Below the pieces are notes generated by a model. That model did not search any database, was not told the DNA's origin, and saw nothing but the letters and a program-made list of their open reading frames with translations. The position numbers and the translations under genes were made by a program. DNA of 64,000 bases from CAWCBG01 sp963793845 (GTDB lineage: Bacteria; Acidobacteriota; Terriglobia; Terriglobales; Acidobacteriaceae), in assembly GCA_963793845.1 (NCBI GenBank), contig CAWCBG010000002.1, positions 186,001 through 250,000 of the forward strand, read 5' to 3'. Of the stretch, positions 49,141 through 58,189 are shown one piece after another. Within the stretch, counting starts at the first letter, position 1. Each line of letters opens with the position of its first letter.

Positions 49141-50433
49141 ATGGGGCCGCCTTCAGGCGTATCGACTGGCTGTAATCTCCAGCTCTGCGGTTATTTGATT
49201 GCTATCATGGCCACGCTGAACTTCAGCGTCGGGATTAATTTCTGGGGCTCTTCATCGGTCATGCCTCTGACTCCAATACAGGGAATATGCGTTCTGGTAG
49301 TGGTGCTCGCCTCCGCGATCATCGTGTACACGCTTTTCGGCTATCCACTCCTGCTCGGCTGGATGGCAAACCGTCAAGAAAAACCGGTACGTCGGGATAA
49401 TGTTCTGCGGTCCGTGTCCTTCGTAATAGCCGTACACAACGGTGAGAAGTTCCTGGAGCGAAAGCTGAACTCGATCCTGGCGCTGAATTATCCACGGGAG
49501 CTGATGGAGATCATTGTGGTCTCCGATGGTTCCGACGATCGCACCGACGAGATTGCGCGCAGCTTCGAGCCGCAGGGTGTTCGCCTAATCCGGCTTCCGC
49601 GCGGAGGCAAGCCGGCAGCGCTGAGCGTAGCGGCTCCGCTGGCGGCCGGTGAAATCCTAGCGCTTACCGACATTCGCCAAACGCTCCACCCGGATAGCTT
49701 GCGTAATGCTATTTCGTGTTTCGCCGACCCGAAGGTCGGCGCGGTCAGCGGAGAGCTTCAGATGGCTCCCGCTGAGACATCTGAAGAAAACGATTTCAGT
49801 ATCTATTGGCGTTACGAAGTTTGGATTCGCAAACAGATGTCGCGAATCGATTCCACCTTTGGCTGCAATGGCCCGTTCTATCTCATGCGGCGCAGCCTGT
49901 GGGCACCGGTATCGTCGGATACTCTATTGGATGATGTTTATCTGCCGATGACGGCGTTCTTCAAAGGCTTTCGCTTGACTCTTGACTCAACGGCCATTGT
50001 TTACGAGACGCCGATCGGGCTGCATTCTGAATTTACGCGAAAAGTCCGGCTGCAAGCGGGCTTGTATCAGACACTACAACTCATGCCTGAGATGCTGACC
50101 CGGCGCAATCGCATGCGCTTCCACTTCGTTTCGGGGAAGTATTTTCGCATGCTATTGCCGTATTGCCTGATCGGGATTGCACTCGCCACCATCGGTCTGC
50201 CTTCGCCCTGGAGGAACTGGGCGATTGCAGGACAGATCGCTTTTTATGGTCTAGCTGCTCTGGACGTTGTTCTTCCCGCCAAGTTTCCGCTCAAGAAACT
50301 GACATCTCCGATTCGAACATTCGTTGTGCTAATCAGCGCGACCCTGATTGCACTACGCGTGTTCTTTGTGCCTCCGCAGAGCCTATGGAAAGATAAAACC
50401 GTGCGGCTAACTGAAGCTCCGCGTATGCGGTAG
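49141..50433 (+). CDS. Membrane-anchored family 2 glycosyltransferase
   Basis: A 430-aa inverting glycosyltransferase. The ATG with AGGAG 8 bases upstream is preferred over a GTG nine bases before. An N-terminal transmembrane helix (GICVLVVVLASAIIVYTLFG, ~45-64) precedes the GT-A domain: FVIAVHNGEKFLERKL, the nucleotide-binding EIIVVSDGSDDRTDEIARS, and a DxD-like ALTDIRQTLHPDSL. The acceptor and catalytic-base region is DTLLDDVYLPMTAF. Three hydrophobic segments close the protein (MLLPYCLIGIALATIGL and beyond). The topology suggests polymerisation or lipid-linked sugar transfer at the inner membrane. Confidence 0.9.
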   Translation: MGPPSGVSTGCNLQLCGYLIAIMATLNFSVGINFWGSSSVMPLTPIQGICVLVVVLASAIIVYTLFGYPLLLGWMANRQEKPVRRDNVLRSVSFVIAVHNGEKFLERKLNSILALNYPRELMEIIVVSDGSDDRTDEIARSFEPQGVRLIRLPRGGKPAALSVAAPLAAGEILALTDIRQTLHPDSLRNAISCFADPKVGAVSGELQMAPAETSEENDFSIYWRYEVWIRKQMSRIDSTFGCNGPFYLMRRSLWAPVSSDTLLDDVYLPMTAFFKGFRLTLDSTAIVYETPIGLHSEFTRKVRLQAGLYQTLQLMPEMLTRRNRMRFHFVSGKYFRMLLPYCLIGIALATIGLPSPWRNWAIAGQIAFYGLAALDVVLPAKFPLKKLTSPIRTFVVLISATLIALRVFFVPPQSLWKDKTVRLTEAPRMR

Positions 50434-50496
50434 AACGACTCAGGTGAAGCAGCCATCATCCTGCAGGCACAGGGACGGCCATCACTAGTCACGTTT

Positions 50497-51420
50497 CTAT
50501 GCCGATGCCGGCACCGTGGGCAGTGGAAGTATATCGCCGTTGGTTAGCTGATACTCTTTGAAGTAGGGCACGAGAGCCAGGACATCCGCAACCGTTCCGA
50601 ACTTGTAATTCTTCAGCAATGTTCGCAGCTTGTCTTCGGCTCTATGGAGATTGACGTAATATTTGAAGCTCTTCACTCGCGGCAGGTCTAGCCGCGGTTG
50701 CGTCGGATTGATTTCGCGCGGATGTATGTACGTCATCACTGGCCGACCCGCTCGGTGATTCTGTCGAAATCCATACTTGATAATCGGCATCGAAAACAGA
50801 CGCAGGTAGCCGCCTCCGGAGAAAGGCACACGCTTACCCATGGCACTCAGGATGGAGACTGGAAATACGGTCAGGTCGCCAGCTTCGGTATGCAGCAGAA
50901 ACGGATCACGAGAGAATCCGTCGATACCTCCGTGATCGCGTGGCGCTGGCACAACGGAAACGTCTACGGTTACCCCGTTTCTTCTAAGAATGGGATAGGC
51001 CCAAAAGCATTCGGGCTTCATGGAAAATCCAGGAGCGCGAAAGATTGCCACCGGCTGGCCGCTCACCTCACGCAAGACCTGGAGAGAGCGCTTGAGATCC
51101 TGTTCGAACTCGTCGGGGGTCAGGGTGTATACCAACCGGTGAAAGTGGGTGTGGCAGCCGACTTCATGGCCAGCGTCGTTCAGTCGCCGGATTAGATCAG
51201 GATGACGCTCTGCTACCCAGCCTACGGTAAGAAACGTGGCGTGAGCCTTGGCCTCATCGAGCAGACGCAAAATAACATCTGTGTCTTTTACGACGTGACT
51301 GGCCGCGGAATCCCATGTTTTAGGGTCGTCGTAAGGCGTACTGACCTCGCAGACGTGAAACCACTCTTCGAGATCAATGCAAAAGGCGTTCAGGATTTCG
51401 TTGCTCTTTCCGGAGGGCAT
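50497..51420 (-). CDS. Polysaccharide deacetylase of the XrtA/exosortase system
   Basis: A 307-aa NodB-family (CE4) protein, with the N-terminal ILNAFCIDLEEWFHV (first metal Asp) and the His motif GHEVGCHTHFHRLVY. RAPGFSM carries the conserved Arg, and a C-terminal DUF3473-type extension contains PVMTYIHPREINPTQPRLDL. This architecture is the one linked to XrtA exopolysaccharide loci. It should remove N- or O-acetyl groups from a surface glycan. Its ATG lies one base after the stop of the lipoyl-acyltransferase chimera, so the genes are translationally coupled. Acyl removal and acyl addition may therefore act on the same polymer. Confidence 0.9.
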   Translation of the reverse strand: MPSGKSNEILNAFCIDLEEWFHVCEVSTPYDDPKTWDSAASHVVKDTDVILRLLDEAKAHATFLTVGWVAERHPDLIRRLNDAGHEVGCHTHFHRLVYTLTPDEFEQDLKRSLQVLREVSGQPVAIFRAPGFSMKPECFWAYPILRRNGVTVDVSVVPAPRDHGGIDGFSRDPFLLHTEAGDLTVFPVSILSAMGKRVPFSGGGYLRLFSMPIIKYGFRQNHRAGRPVMTYIHPREINPTQPRLDLPRVKSFKYYVNLHRAEDKLRTLLKNYKFGTVADVLALVPYFKEYQLTNGDILPLPTVPASA

Positions 51421-51421
51421 A

Positions 51422-52528
51422 CTACCGTTCCTCTGGGGGCTTGCGGAAGGTCTTCACTACTTTTGCCGGGTTGCCCGCTACCATGGTGTAGGCTGGCACG
51501 TTAGTCATAACCACTGCTCCACTGGCAACCACGGCCGCTTTGCCGATGGTGACTCCCGGCATGATGACCGAATTCACTCCGACAAAACAATGGTCCTCAA
51601 GGACCACCGGCTTCAAAACCATCGGCATAATGCCAGTCTCGCGCAGATAGTGTGGCGCCTTGATGTGCGTCATAATTATGGCTCGCGCCGTAACCCGAAC
51701 GTCATTGCCGATAGTGATGTTTTCCGGATAGGCAGTCTCGATGATGGCATGCGGGTCGATGTAGCAATCCTTGCCAATCGTCACTCCCCGAAGCCTATGC
51801 AGTGGAAGGATAACGCCTCGCGGCGCCCAACGCACGAGGTTTCCCAGAAACCAGTTCCGCCACAAATAATTGAGCGCAAGGCTGACCAGGCCTCGGCCGC
51901 CACGTTCTGCGGCTGATACCCGGGCATCGCGCAGGAACCCGCGTTTCCCCTTAGACGCTGCACTGGCTTGGGAGGATTGAGATCTCTGTGACGGAAGCCC
52001 CTCGGCGTGCGCCGAACCGGATTCTTCGATTGCTGGGGGTATCTCTATCGTCGTCGCTGCCTCAGTTACGCTCTCTTGACGCTCGAGATAGGCGCGCACG
52101 TCGGACTCACGAACTAAGTCGATTCCTGCAAAAACACCAGTGTCGATGGAGTGCTGCTCAATTAAGGTCTTTGCCTTCGCGGAGATACGCAGACCCACGC
52201 CACCCGCTGCCATTGGAGCCTGCATAGCGCTCGCGACAGAGACCGGCGGATTTTTGGGTGTGGGCGAAACCCCGCCCGCGTAGAGCGGTTCCGCCTGAAT
52301 ACGTCCGATCAGTGCTCCCACGGGAACCTCGGCTCCCTTGGGATGCAGAATCTCCAGATAGCCTTCCGTTTCAGCCTCAACGTCAACGACTGCCTTTGAG
52401 GTTTCAATGGACACGACCACCTGCTTGGAAGCAACTTTAGCGCCATGTTCGGCCTCCCATGCGGCGATCAAAACGACATCGTCGTTTACGATTTCCCTTG
52501 GAATCCTGATCTCAGTGAACAAACTCAC
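51422..52528 (-). CDS. Chimeric protein: lipoyl domain, E3-binding-like segment and LbH acyltransferase
   Basis: A 368-aa protein read from a GTG overlapping the E1 stop by 17 bases. Residues ~3-80 are a lipoyl domain with the modifiable Lys45 in VSIETSKAVVDVEAETEGYL. Residues ~114-148 (RISAKAKTLIEQHSIDTGVF, then AGIDLVRESDVRAYLE) resemble the peripheral-subunit (E3)-binding domain. A Ser/Ala-rich linker (~155-200) leads to a hexapeptide-repeat left-handed beta-helix (~247-361) with the catalytic-type His in IIMTHIKAPH and repeats such as VLEDHCFVGVNSVIMPGVTI and GKAAVVASGAVV. Ordinary E2 proteins end in a CAT-type transacylase; that domain is replaced here. The likely reaction is transfer of an acyl group from the lipoyl arm to a sugar hydroxyl (inference). 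Confidence 0.88.
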   Translation of the reverse strand: MSLFTEIRIPREIVNDDVVLIAAWEAEHGAKVASKQVVVSIETSKAVVDVEAETEGYLEILHPKGAEVPVGALIGRIQAEPLYAGGVSPTPKNPPVSVASAMQAPMAAGGVGLRISAKAKTLIEQHSIDTGVFAGIDLVRESDVRAYLERQESVTEAATTIEIPPAIEESGSAHAEGLPSQRSQSSQASAASKGKRGFLRDARVSAAERGGRGLVSLALNYLWRNWFLGNLVRWAPRGVILPLHRLRGVTIGKDCYIDPHAIIETAYPENITIGNDVRVTARAIIMTHIKAPHYLRETGIMPMVLKPVVLEDHCFVGVNSVIMPGVTIGKAAVVASGAVVMTNVPAYTMVAGNPAKVVKTFRKPPEER

Positions 52529-54494
52529 GGACGAATTCACTCGCCTTTCGCACAATCGAGTCGGTGTTGGGCAGGCATCGCTCCTCCAATGGCCGGGAGG
52601 ACGGGATAGGACATGAGTCAGCGGTCAGACGTCGACACCGCACACGGAGGTCGCCAAAGCGCTCCGCGACTTGCGCCAAAATTTCGCTGCTCATCGAGAC
52701 AAACCCCTGCCCCTCTTCAATCACCAACAGCCTTCGGGTGGCCGTCAGGCTGTCTCGTAGAACCCCGGCGTCGAACGGATAGAGCCGCGTTGGCAGGAAC
52801 AAGTCGACGAGCAATTCCTCTTCATCGAACAATCGCAGCATCGCCTCTTCTGCTTCCACGGACATTCCACCAATCGCCACCACGGTCAAATCGGGCGTCA
52901 AGCTCGGCTTCAGGCGTACGGTGGGGAATGTCTCTCGGGTAAAGAGCAGCGAGTATCCGGGCGGAGGCTCAGGGTTAGTAAATCGTGTGTAAAGTATTTT
53001 ATTCTCGATCACTAGCGTGGGTGTATCGATGTTCGCGAAAAGATCATGGTAGAGTTTCGCCGGACTGTAACGGTGGTGCAAGCACAAGACGTTGGTGCCG
53101 GGTACGCCGAGGAAATGCTTCTCAATGCTCTGGCTGTGCGTCGGGCCGTATCCGCGCTTCCCTCCCATCGGGGTACGAATGATCGTCGGGACCTGCACTC
53201 GCCCGTCATACATCCAGCTAAACTTGGCTGCGCCGTTGATCCACTGGTCGGCCGCCAGCGCCAGGAAGTCACCAAACATGATCTCGGCTACCGGGATTAG
53301 CTTTGCCAGCGCCATGCCGTTGGCAACTCCCACGATGGCTGCTTCGCTGATGGGAGTATTGCGTACGCGGCCGGGAAAGCGAGCGCTCAATCCCATCGTG
53401 CACTTGAAGGCTCCGCCGTAGGGCGACTCGATGTCCTCACCTATCAGCACCACTTGTTGGTGCTGCTCCAGACCCTCTTCCAAGCCTCGGCGGACGGAGT
53501 CGACTATCCGCTCTTTGGGAAACGGTTGCACTTCCCAGACATCCGCGCCACCAACAGTTGCGCACAAAGCCGCTTCGCTGCTGAACGGGGCAGCCTCTGC
53601 TTCAGCTACCGCCTCGTCAATCAATTGTTCGACATCGCGAGCCATTTCCTGGAAGCGCGGGTCCGACGCGTACTGTTCCGAAAGCATAGTGATGGGATCG
53701 CGCCCCCAGTAAGGGGCGACCTCGCTCTCCGGCCGATTGTCGTCGCCCTTCGAGTGCGCCATCAATCGGTAAGTATCCACTTGGTGGAATCGCGGTCTCG
53801 ATGTGCTCCTGACGAGACTCGCGCTGTCAGCCATGGCGCCAAGCAGCGCCGGCCAGTCCCAGGTGTCGCTGTAACTGGCTTCGATCCCGAATGCTTCGGC
53901 CCGCGCGCGAATGCTTCCTGCCAAAGTCTGTGACTGGGACGTAGACTGCGCATACAAATTGTTTTCACAGACGAACAGCACCGGCAGTTCCCACTTCGAC
54001 GCAATGTTCATTGCCTCATAGACCACGCCTTCCCCGAGGGTACCATCTCCGAGGAAGACGACCGTGATTCCATTTGTGGCCTTGACCTTCTGGCAATAGG
54101 CGAGCCCCACGGAGACTGGCACAATGGATCCCTGCACACCGTTCGAGTAGAAATTTCCCTGATGCAGATGCTGGCTGCCTCCGCGTCCACCACAAACCCC
54201 TACGGACTTGCCCATAATTTCGCCGACAAGTCCGACCAGATTTTGCCGGTAGGCGAGGAAGTGCCCGTGACAGCGGTGATTGGAAAAAACATTGTCTTGC
54301 GGTTCCAAGGCCCGTGCGACGGCGATACCGACAAATTCCTGGCCGATACAAGTATGGACCGTACCAAACAACTTTCCCTGCTTGAACAACTCGAGCAGTC
54401 GTTGCTCAGTCTTGCGAATTAACCAGCCCAGGCGAATGACATCCGCATACTGTTCCAGCAGATCAGTCGTGGTTATTTGGGGTTCTGCAGGCAT
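52512..54494 (-). CDS. Fused alpha/beta E1 2-oxoacid dehydrogenase
   Basis: A 660-aa thiamine-diphosphate enzyme with the E1-alpha part at residues ~12-320 and the E1-beta part at ~345-650. The alpha half has the TPP motif VVFLGDGTLGEGVVYEAMN ending in ENN (~147-179) and NHRCHGHFLAY. The beta half has VVLIGEDIESPYGGAFKCT, FPGRVRNTPISEAAIVGVAN and AEIMFGDFLALAADQWINGA. Such enzymes decarboxylate pyruvate, acetoin or branched 2-oxoacids and acylate a lipoyl domain. The only lipoyl partner nearby is the downstream chimeric acyltransferase, whose start overlaps this gene's end. No E3 gene is near. The substrate is unknown. Confidence 0.92.
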   Translation of the reverse strand: MPAEPQITTTDLLEQYADVIRLGWLIRKTEQRLLELFKQGKLFGTVHTCIGQEFVGIAVARALEPQDNVFSNHRCHGHFLAYRQNLVGLVGEIMGKSVGVCGGRGGSQHLHQGNFYSNGVQGSIVPVSVGLAYCQKVKATNGITVVFLGDGTLGEGVVYEAMNIASKWELPVLFVCENNLYAQSTSQSQTLAGSIRARAEAFGIEASYSDTWDWPALLGAMADSASLVRSTSRPRFHQVDTYRLMAHSKGDDNRPESEVAPYWGRDPITMLSEQYASDPRFQEMARDVEQLIDEAVAEAEAAPFSSEAALCATVGGADVWEVQPFPKERIVDSVRRGLEEGLEQHQQVVLIGEDIESPYGGAFKCTMGLSARFPGRVRNTPISEAAIVGVANGMALAKLIPVAEIMFGDFLALAADQWINGAAKFSWMYDGRVQVPTIIRTPMGGKRGYGPTHSQSIEKHFLGVPGTNVLCLHHRYSPAKLYHDLFANIDTPTLVIENKILYTRFTNPEPPPGYSLLFTRETFPTVRLKPSLTPDLTVVAIGGMSVEAEEAMLRLFDEEELLVDLFLPTRLYPFDAGVLRDSLTATRRLLVIEEGQGFVSMSSEILAQVAERFGDLRVRCRRLTADSCPIPSSRPLEERCLPNTDSIVRKASEFVREFVH

Positions 54495-54661
54495 GGAGAA
54501 AGATAAAAAGATAGCCAAAGTCTAACCGATCCCGTGAGCCGCTGCAAATTCTGGCAAAGGACGACAGGTTGATCACCAATCAAACGGCGCAGGCACGGCC
54601 GTCGGCTTCTGACTTTGTCACTCGGCCTCGAAATTTCGCCTTATTAATCGTCCAAATATTT

Positions 54662-55591
54662 TCAGCGAACGGGCCGGCCGATCCAGTCGATTGATCGGGT
54701 GCATATATCTTCTACTGGTCGGCCGCGAAACTTGGCATCCAAGGGGAATCCGTCGTTCAACTCCTTCAGCGCTCGTTCATCGCATGGTGCTTTCCATTGG
54801 AAGGTGTCAAAACCATTTTCTTCAATGAGCTGCCTGAATTCCGGCACGCGCAGCCGATTGTGATAGTTGAAATGATTTCCAGCATACTTGCTCCACTGCT
54901 TGTCGGAATATTGCAGGAAATTGATTACCGATATCGTCGGGTCGATATGAGAGTAGTGGTCGGAGGTGTCGATGATGTGGGCCATCACTCCATTCGGCGA
55001 CAGTATTCTGCGGGCCTCGTGCAACATGCGGACAAAAACTTCGGGAGGCACATGCTCCATGACAGTCTTGGAGACTTGTATGTCGATCGAATGGTCGGGA
55101 AGACCTGTCTTGGTGGCATCTGCAGGGGAGAAATATTCGATCCCCGCGAGCTCGCACACTTCCTTCAGGCTCCTAACACGGCACAAAGCATCAAGACGCC
55201 TCTCCAACTCTTGTTCCTCGACGAGAGGCAGGAATATTTCTTTCACAACGTCGCGCTGTTCGCGTATTACCGCAATCTGTCCCAGCACGATGCGGGATTC
55301 CAAGAGATGGTGTAGGTCGAACGTCTTAGTGCCATGAGCGTGACAGAGAAACAGGGCCATCGGCATGTTAAGACCCCAGCCGGTACCGATCTCCATCGCA
55401 TGTGCGCCCGCGAGGGTTAGGCCAGCCCGGACGGCAGGCTGCAAGATTCGACTGCATAGCCGAAGATCAGTAATGACATCCGGAACCTCGCGCCGTCGCC
55501 CGACTCTTCGCTGTACCAAGCTGTAAACTTGGTCGCTGCATGGGAGAACGGCAATCGATCTCTGAATGAGCGACTTCATCTTCCATCGCAT
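54662..55591 (-). CDS. Class I SAM-dependent methyltransferase
   Basis: A 309-aa protein begun at the ATG with GGGGAG upstream (a GTG two codons earlier is possible). The SAM-binding motif is AHAMEIGTGWGLNMPMAL (~64-81), followed by KTFDLHHLLESRI. The motif IV/V region is TKTGLPDHSIDIQVSKTVME then HVPPEVF, a pattern of small-molecule or glycan methyltransferases. The C-terminal segment FNYHNRLRVPEFRQLIEENG also occurs in sugar-cluster methyltransferases. Its place between the E1 gene and the oxidoreductase-epimerase fusion suggests methylation of a sugar of the surface polymer. Confidence 0.85.
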   Translation of the reverse strand: MRWKMKSLIQRSIAVLPCSDQVYSLVQRRVGRRREVPDVITDLRLCSRILQPAVRAGLTLAGAHAMEIGTGWGLNMPMALFLCHAHGTKTFDLHHLLESRIVLGQIAVIREQRDVVKEIFLPLVEEQELERRLDALCRVRSLKEVCELAGIEYFSPADATKTGLPDHSIDIQVSKTVMEHVPPEVFVRMLHEARRILSPNGVMAHIIDTSDHYSHIDPTISVINFLQYSDKQWSKYAGNHFNYHNRLRVPEFRQLIEENGFDTFQWKAPCDERALKELNDGFPLDAKFRGRPVEDICTRSIDWIGRPVR

Positions 55592-55710
55592 AACCACTCC
55601 CCGCGTCAGTCATCTTGGACTGACGTGCCATTTCCCCGAAAGTTCGTTAAGAATCTTCGCCGTTATGATAATAGCCGTCGACCAACTCCCGGGAATGGCC
55701 TCTTACGAAG

Positions 55711-57777
55711 CTATCCCACGGAAGGTTTGAGTAGCGCACGCAAGCGAGTCCCGCTTCGTACAGCCGGCTGCCATCCCAGCTCCCTCTTAGCCTTGCTGCA
55801 ATCGCAGTAAAGAGGTGCAACGCCTGAGCGGAGCCGATATGGGGAAGGGCCAATCGACCGTCCGAGCAAGCGGGTGACGCCGCTAAGTGTGCCGGCGACC
55901 GTCGTGACCGCCGCCATTGGTATATGCACCAGGCGAAGTTGCGGCTCACGTCCCGCCAGGTACAGTTTGGCCAGTTCCTCTCTGGTGAGGGGATCATCGT
56001 CAACCAGATGGAATATTTCTCCGGCAGGAACGTCGTTGTTCATCGCTAAAATCATGGCGGATACCACATCGTCCACATGAATAAGCGGCAGACGCAGATT
56101 TCGGTCGCCAATCATCACTAGCCGGCCTCCCGCGCGCATACCGACCGAGGCGGGAAGCAAAACCTCCTCGCTCCAGATGAGACCGGGCCGGACGATAACT
56201 GCCTGTAGTCCTTGCTCCCGCACCGCTGTGCTTACAACGCGTTCCGCCTCAAGCTTTGACCGAGTGTACGCGCCGCGCTCCTCCGGCCGGGGTTCCAAGG
56301 GAGACGATTCGGTTACGACGGGACCGAGGGCAAGCTGGTGCAGGACAGAAAGCGAGCTTACATACACGAGCTTCCTGATTTTGTGTTTCAAACACGCTGC
56401 GACAACGTTTGCTGTCCCAGCGATGGTGCCGCTCTCATGAGCGGGCCAACCTCCAACAGTGGCGGCGCCGCAGTGATAGACCGCCGTAGCATTCGCCAGA
56501 CCCTGCTCGACGCTCATAGGGTCTCCAAGCTCCCCTAGAAACACGTCGAGCCGAGGATGTTTTCGGAATTCTGCGGACGGCTGTCGGCGAACAAAGATGC
56601 GAACCCGTTCACCGTCGGCCAAAAGACGGCGGACCAGCGCTCGACCCAGGTGCCCATTTGCACCGGTGACAACGATCGCCGGCTCAAGAGCACCGGCACT
56701 ACGTGGCCGGGCTTTGTTCTTCGCTTCGTCGGCCGGCCGGGCCACCTTCTCTGTCCAGTCGACTACATCTCGGGCACCTTCGATGGTGGCAGGCATCGGC
56801 CCGTTAGCCGCCAGAGCCTTGTAAAACTCGCGTACGAAGGTGTGCAGAGCCTGGTAGGGCACTACCTTGCCCATGGCGAAACGGGCCGCTCCGGCCGTAA
56901 CCCCAGTGAACGCGCCAGCGGACTCTGCCATGACGTTTACAACGCGCTCGATAGCCTTGGGCGCAGGCGTGTTGCGCCGCTTGGTAACGAACATGCTGTA
57001 GAGGTCGGATCGTATTGTCCCGCGTGTGCCTTGAACTATTAGAAGGTGCTGCAAAGGACGTACATTCCACGAAAGCGTCACGTGCCCGCTTCCTTGAGCA
57101 CAGCGGACAAGCGCTCGCCACTCATCGAAGTAGAGATTCGGGTCAGAGGACCGCGATCCCGCGTTCCAGAATTGAGCCTGCACCTCGTCGATTGGTCCAA
57201 GGATTTCTCGGAGCATGTAGAGCGCGTGAACGCCGAGATCCCTGAACGGGTAGCCGCCATCCCCATACTGTGGAGGCAGGGGGCCCCCACGATAAGGCTG
57301 AAAAATCGAACTGCGGAAAATATCGGCGGTCAGCACCTCGCCCACGGCGCCCGCTCGTACTGCGTTCAATGTCTTAATGAACACGGGGTCGCCCAACATG
57401 GAGTGGTTGACGCACACCCTGAGACCCCGAGCTGCACTTTCGGCCGCCAAAAGGTCGCAATCCTCAACACTCGTAGCGAGCGGTTTCTCTACAAGTACGT
57501 GGCATCCCAAACTCAGCGCCTTCAGGGCAACCGCCACGTGACTTGCTGGAGGAGTCATCACATGAACGACATCAAGACCCTGCACCGCCATTTTTTCGAG
57601 TGAGGGATAACTGTCGAGTTTAAAACGCGTGGCTACGGCGCCGGCACGGCTCTGATCGAGGTCCGTGATCCCCGTGATCGCGACTTCGGGCAATGCTTGC
57701 AGGGCCCGAATATGGTATTCGCTGACATAGCCTGCACCTACGAGTCCGACGCGAAACTTACGAAGCGGGGTGGTCAT
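55711..57777 (-). CDS. Gfo/Idh/MocA oxidoreductase fused to an NAD-dependent epimerase
   Basis: A 688-aa bifunctional protein. Residues ~8-350 are a Gfo/Idh/MocA oxidoreductase: RVGLVGAGYVSEYHIRAL, VVHVMTPPASHVAVAL, GCHVLVEKPLATS and DLGVHALYMLREILGPI. After a short Ala/Arg-rich linker, residues ~368-688 are an extended short-chain dehydrogenase: IVVTGANGHLGRALVRRLLA, VYHCGAATVGGWPAHESG, VYVSSLSVLH and YTRSKLEAERVV (YxxxK). Both nucleotide sites seem intact. Two redox steps on one sugar, such as 3-oxidation followed by epimerisation or reduction, could be channelled. The fusion is uncommon, although both halves are frequent in polysaccharide loci. Confidence 0.9.
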   Translation of the reverse strand: MTTPLRKFRVGLVGAGYVSEYHIRALQALPEVAITGITDLDQSRAGAVATRFKLDSYPSLEKMAVQGLDVVHVMTPPASHVAVALKALSLGCHVLVEKPLATSVEDCDLLAAESAARGLRVCVNHSMLGDPVFIKTLNAVRAGAVGEVLTADIFRSSIFQPYRGGPLPPQYGDGGYPFRDLGVHALYMLREILGPIDEVQAQFWNAGSRSSDPNLYFDEWRALVRCAQGSGHVTLSWNVRPLQHLLIVQGTRGTIRSDLYSMFVTKRRNTPAPKAIERVVNVMAESAGAFTGVTAGAARFAMGKVVPYQALHTFVREFYKALAANGPMPATIEGARDVVDWTEKVARPADEAKNKARPRSAGALEPAIVVTGANGHLGRALVRRLLADGERVRIFVRRQPSAEFRKHPRLDVFLGELGDPMSVEQGLANATAVYHCGAATVGGWPAHESGTIAGTANVVAACLKHKIRKLVYVSSLSVLHQLALGPVVTESSPLEPRPEERGAYTRSKLEAERVVSTAVREQGLQAVIVRPGLIWSEEVLLPASVGMRAGGRLVMIGDRNLRLPLIHVDDVVSAMILAMNNDVPAGEIFHLVDDDPLTREELAKLYLAGREPQLRLVHIPMAAVTTVAGTLSGVTRLLGRSIGPSPYRLRSGVAPLYCDCSKAKRELGWQPAVRSGTRLRALLKPSVG

Positions 57778-58189
57778 GACTGCGGCTCAAGAGAAGGAGG
57801 GCTCAAGTGTGGCAAGTCGGGTGAAACATTCGATTTTGTCATTGGCAAGAAGAAAGGCCCTAAATATGAATACTTCCCGTAAATGCTAACATATGGGTGA
57901 CCAACAGGCGGGCGGTCAACCGGTGGCAGGTGACCAACAGGCTTTCCTATGGTGTCTCCTATCACCGGCCTGTGTGATGTTCAATGCCAAGTCTGTCTTG
58001 ACGCCGAAGCCCTTGCACTCGCGGTGTTAGTTCCTCGTCATTTTACTTCGCACGCTGCATGTAGCTGATGAATCACCATAGACACTCGATTCTGCTCTGT
58101 GGCCCTTGTTATCGCAGACCACCAGTTTGCGTTATGTAGAATTAGGAAGCTAGGTCGTTGTCTTGACCAAAGACAGGCTAAGGAGGGCA
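57778..58189. other. 412-base divergent intergenic region with a direct repeat
   Basis: It separates divergent polysaccharide genes and should hold both promoters. A 14-bp direct repeat (57896-57942) is listed separately. A TAGAAT hexamer at 58137-58142 could be the -10 box of the epimerase gene, and AAGGAGGG at 58179-58186 its ribosome-binding site. No other gene is supported. Confidence 0.5.
57896..57942. repeat. 14-bp direct repeat, possible operator
   Basis: GGTGACCAACAGGC occurs at 57896-57909 and again at 57929-57942, 33 bases apart (about three helical turns), in a divergent promoter region. Spacing on one face of the helix suits a DNA-binding dimer or tandem binding. Confidence 0.5.
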
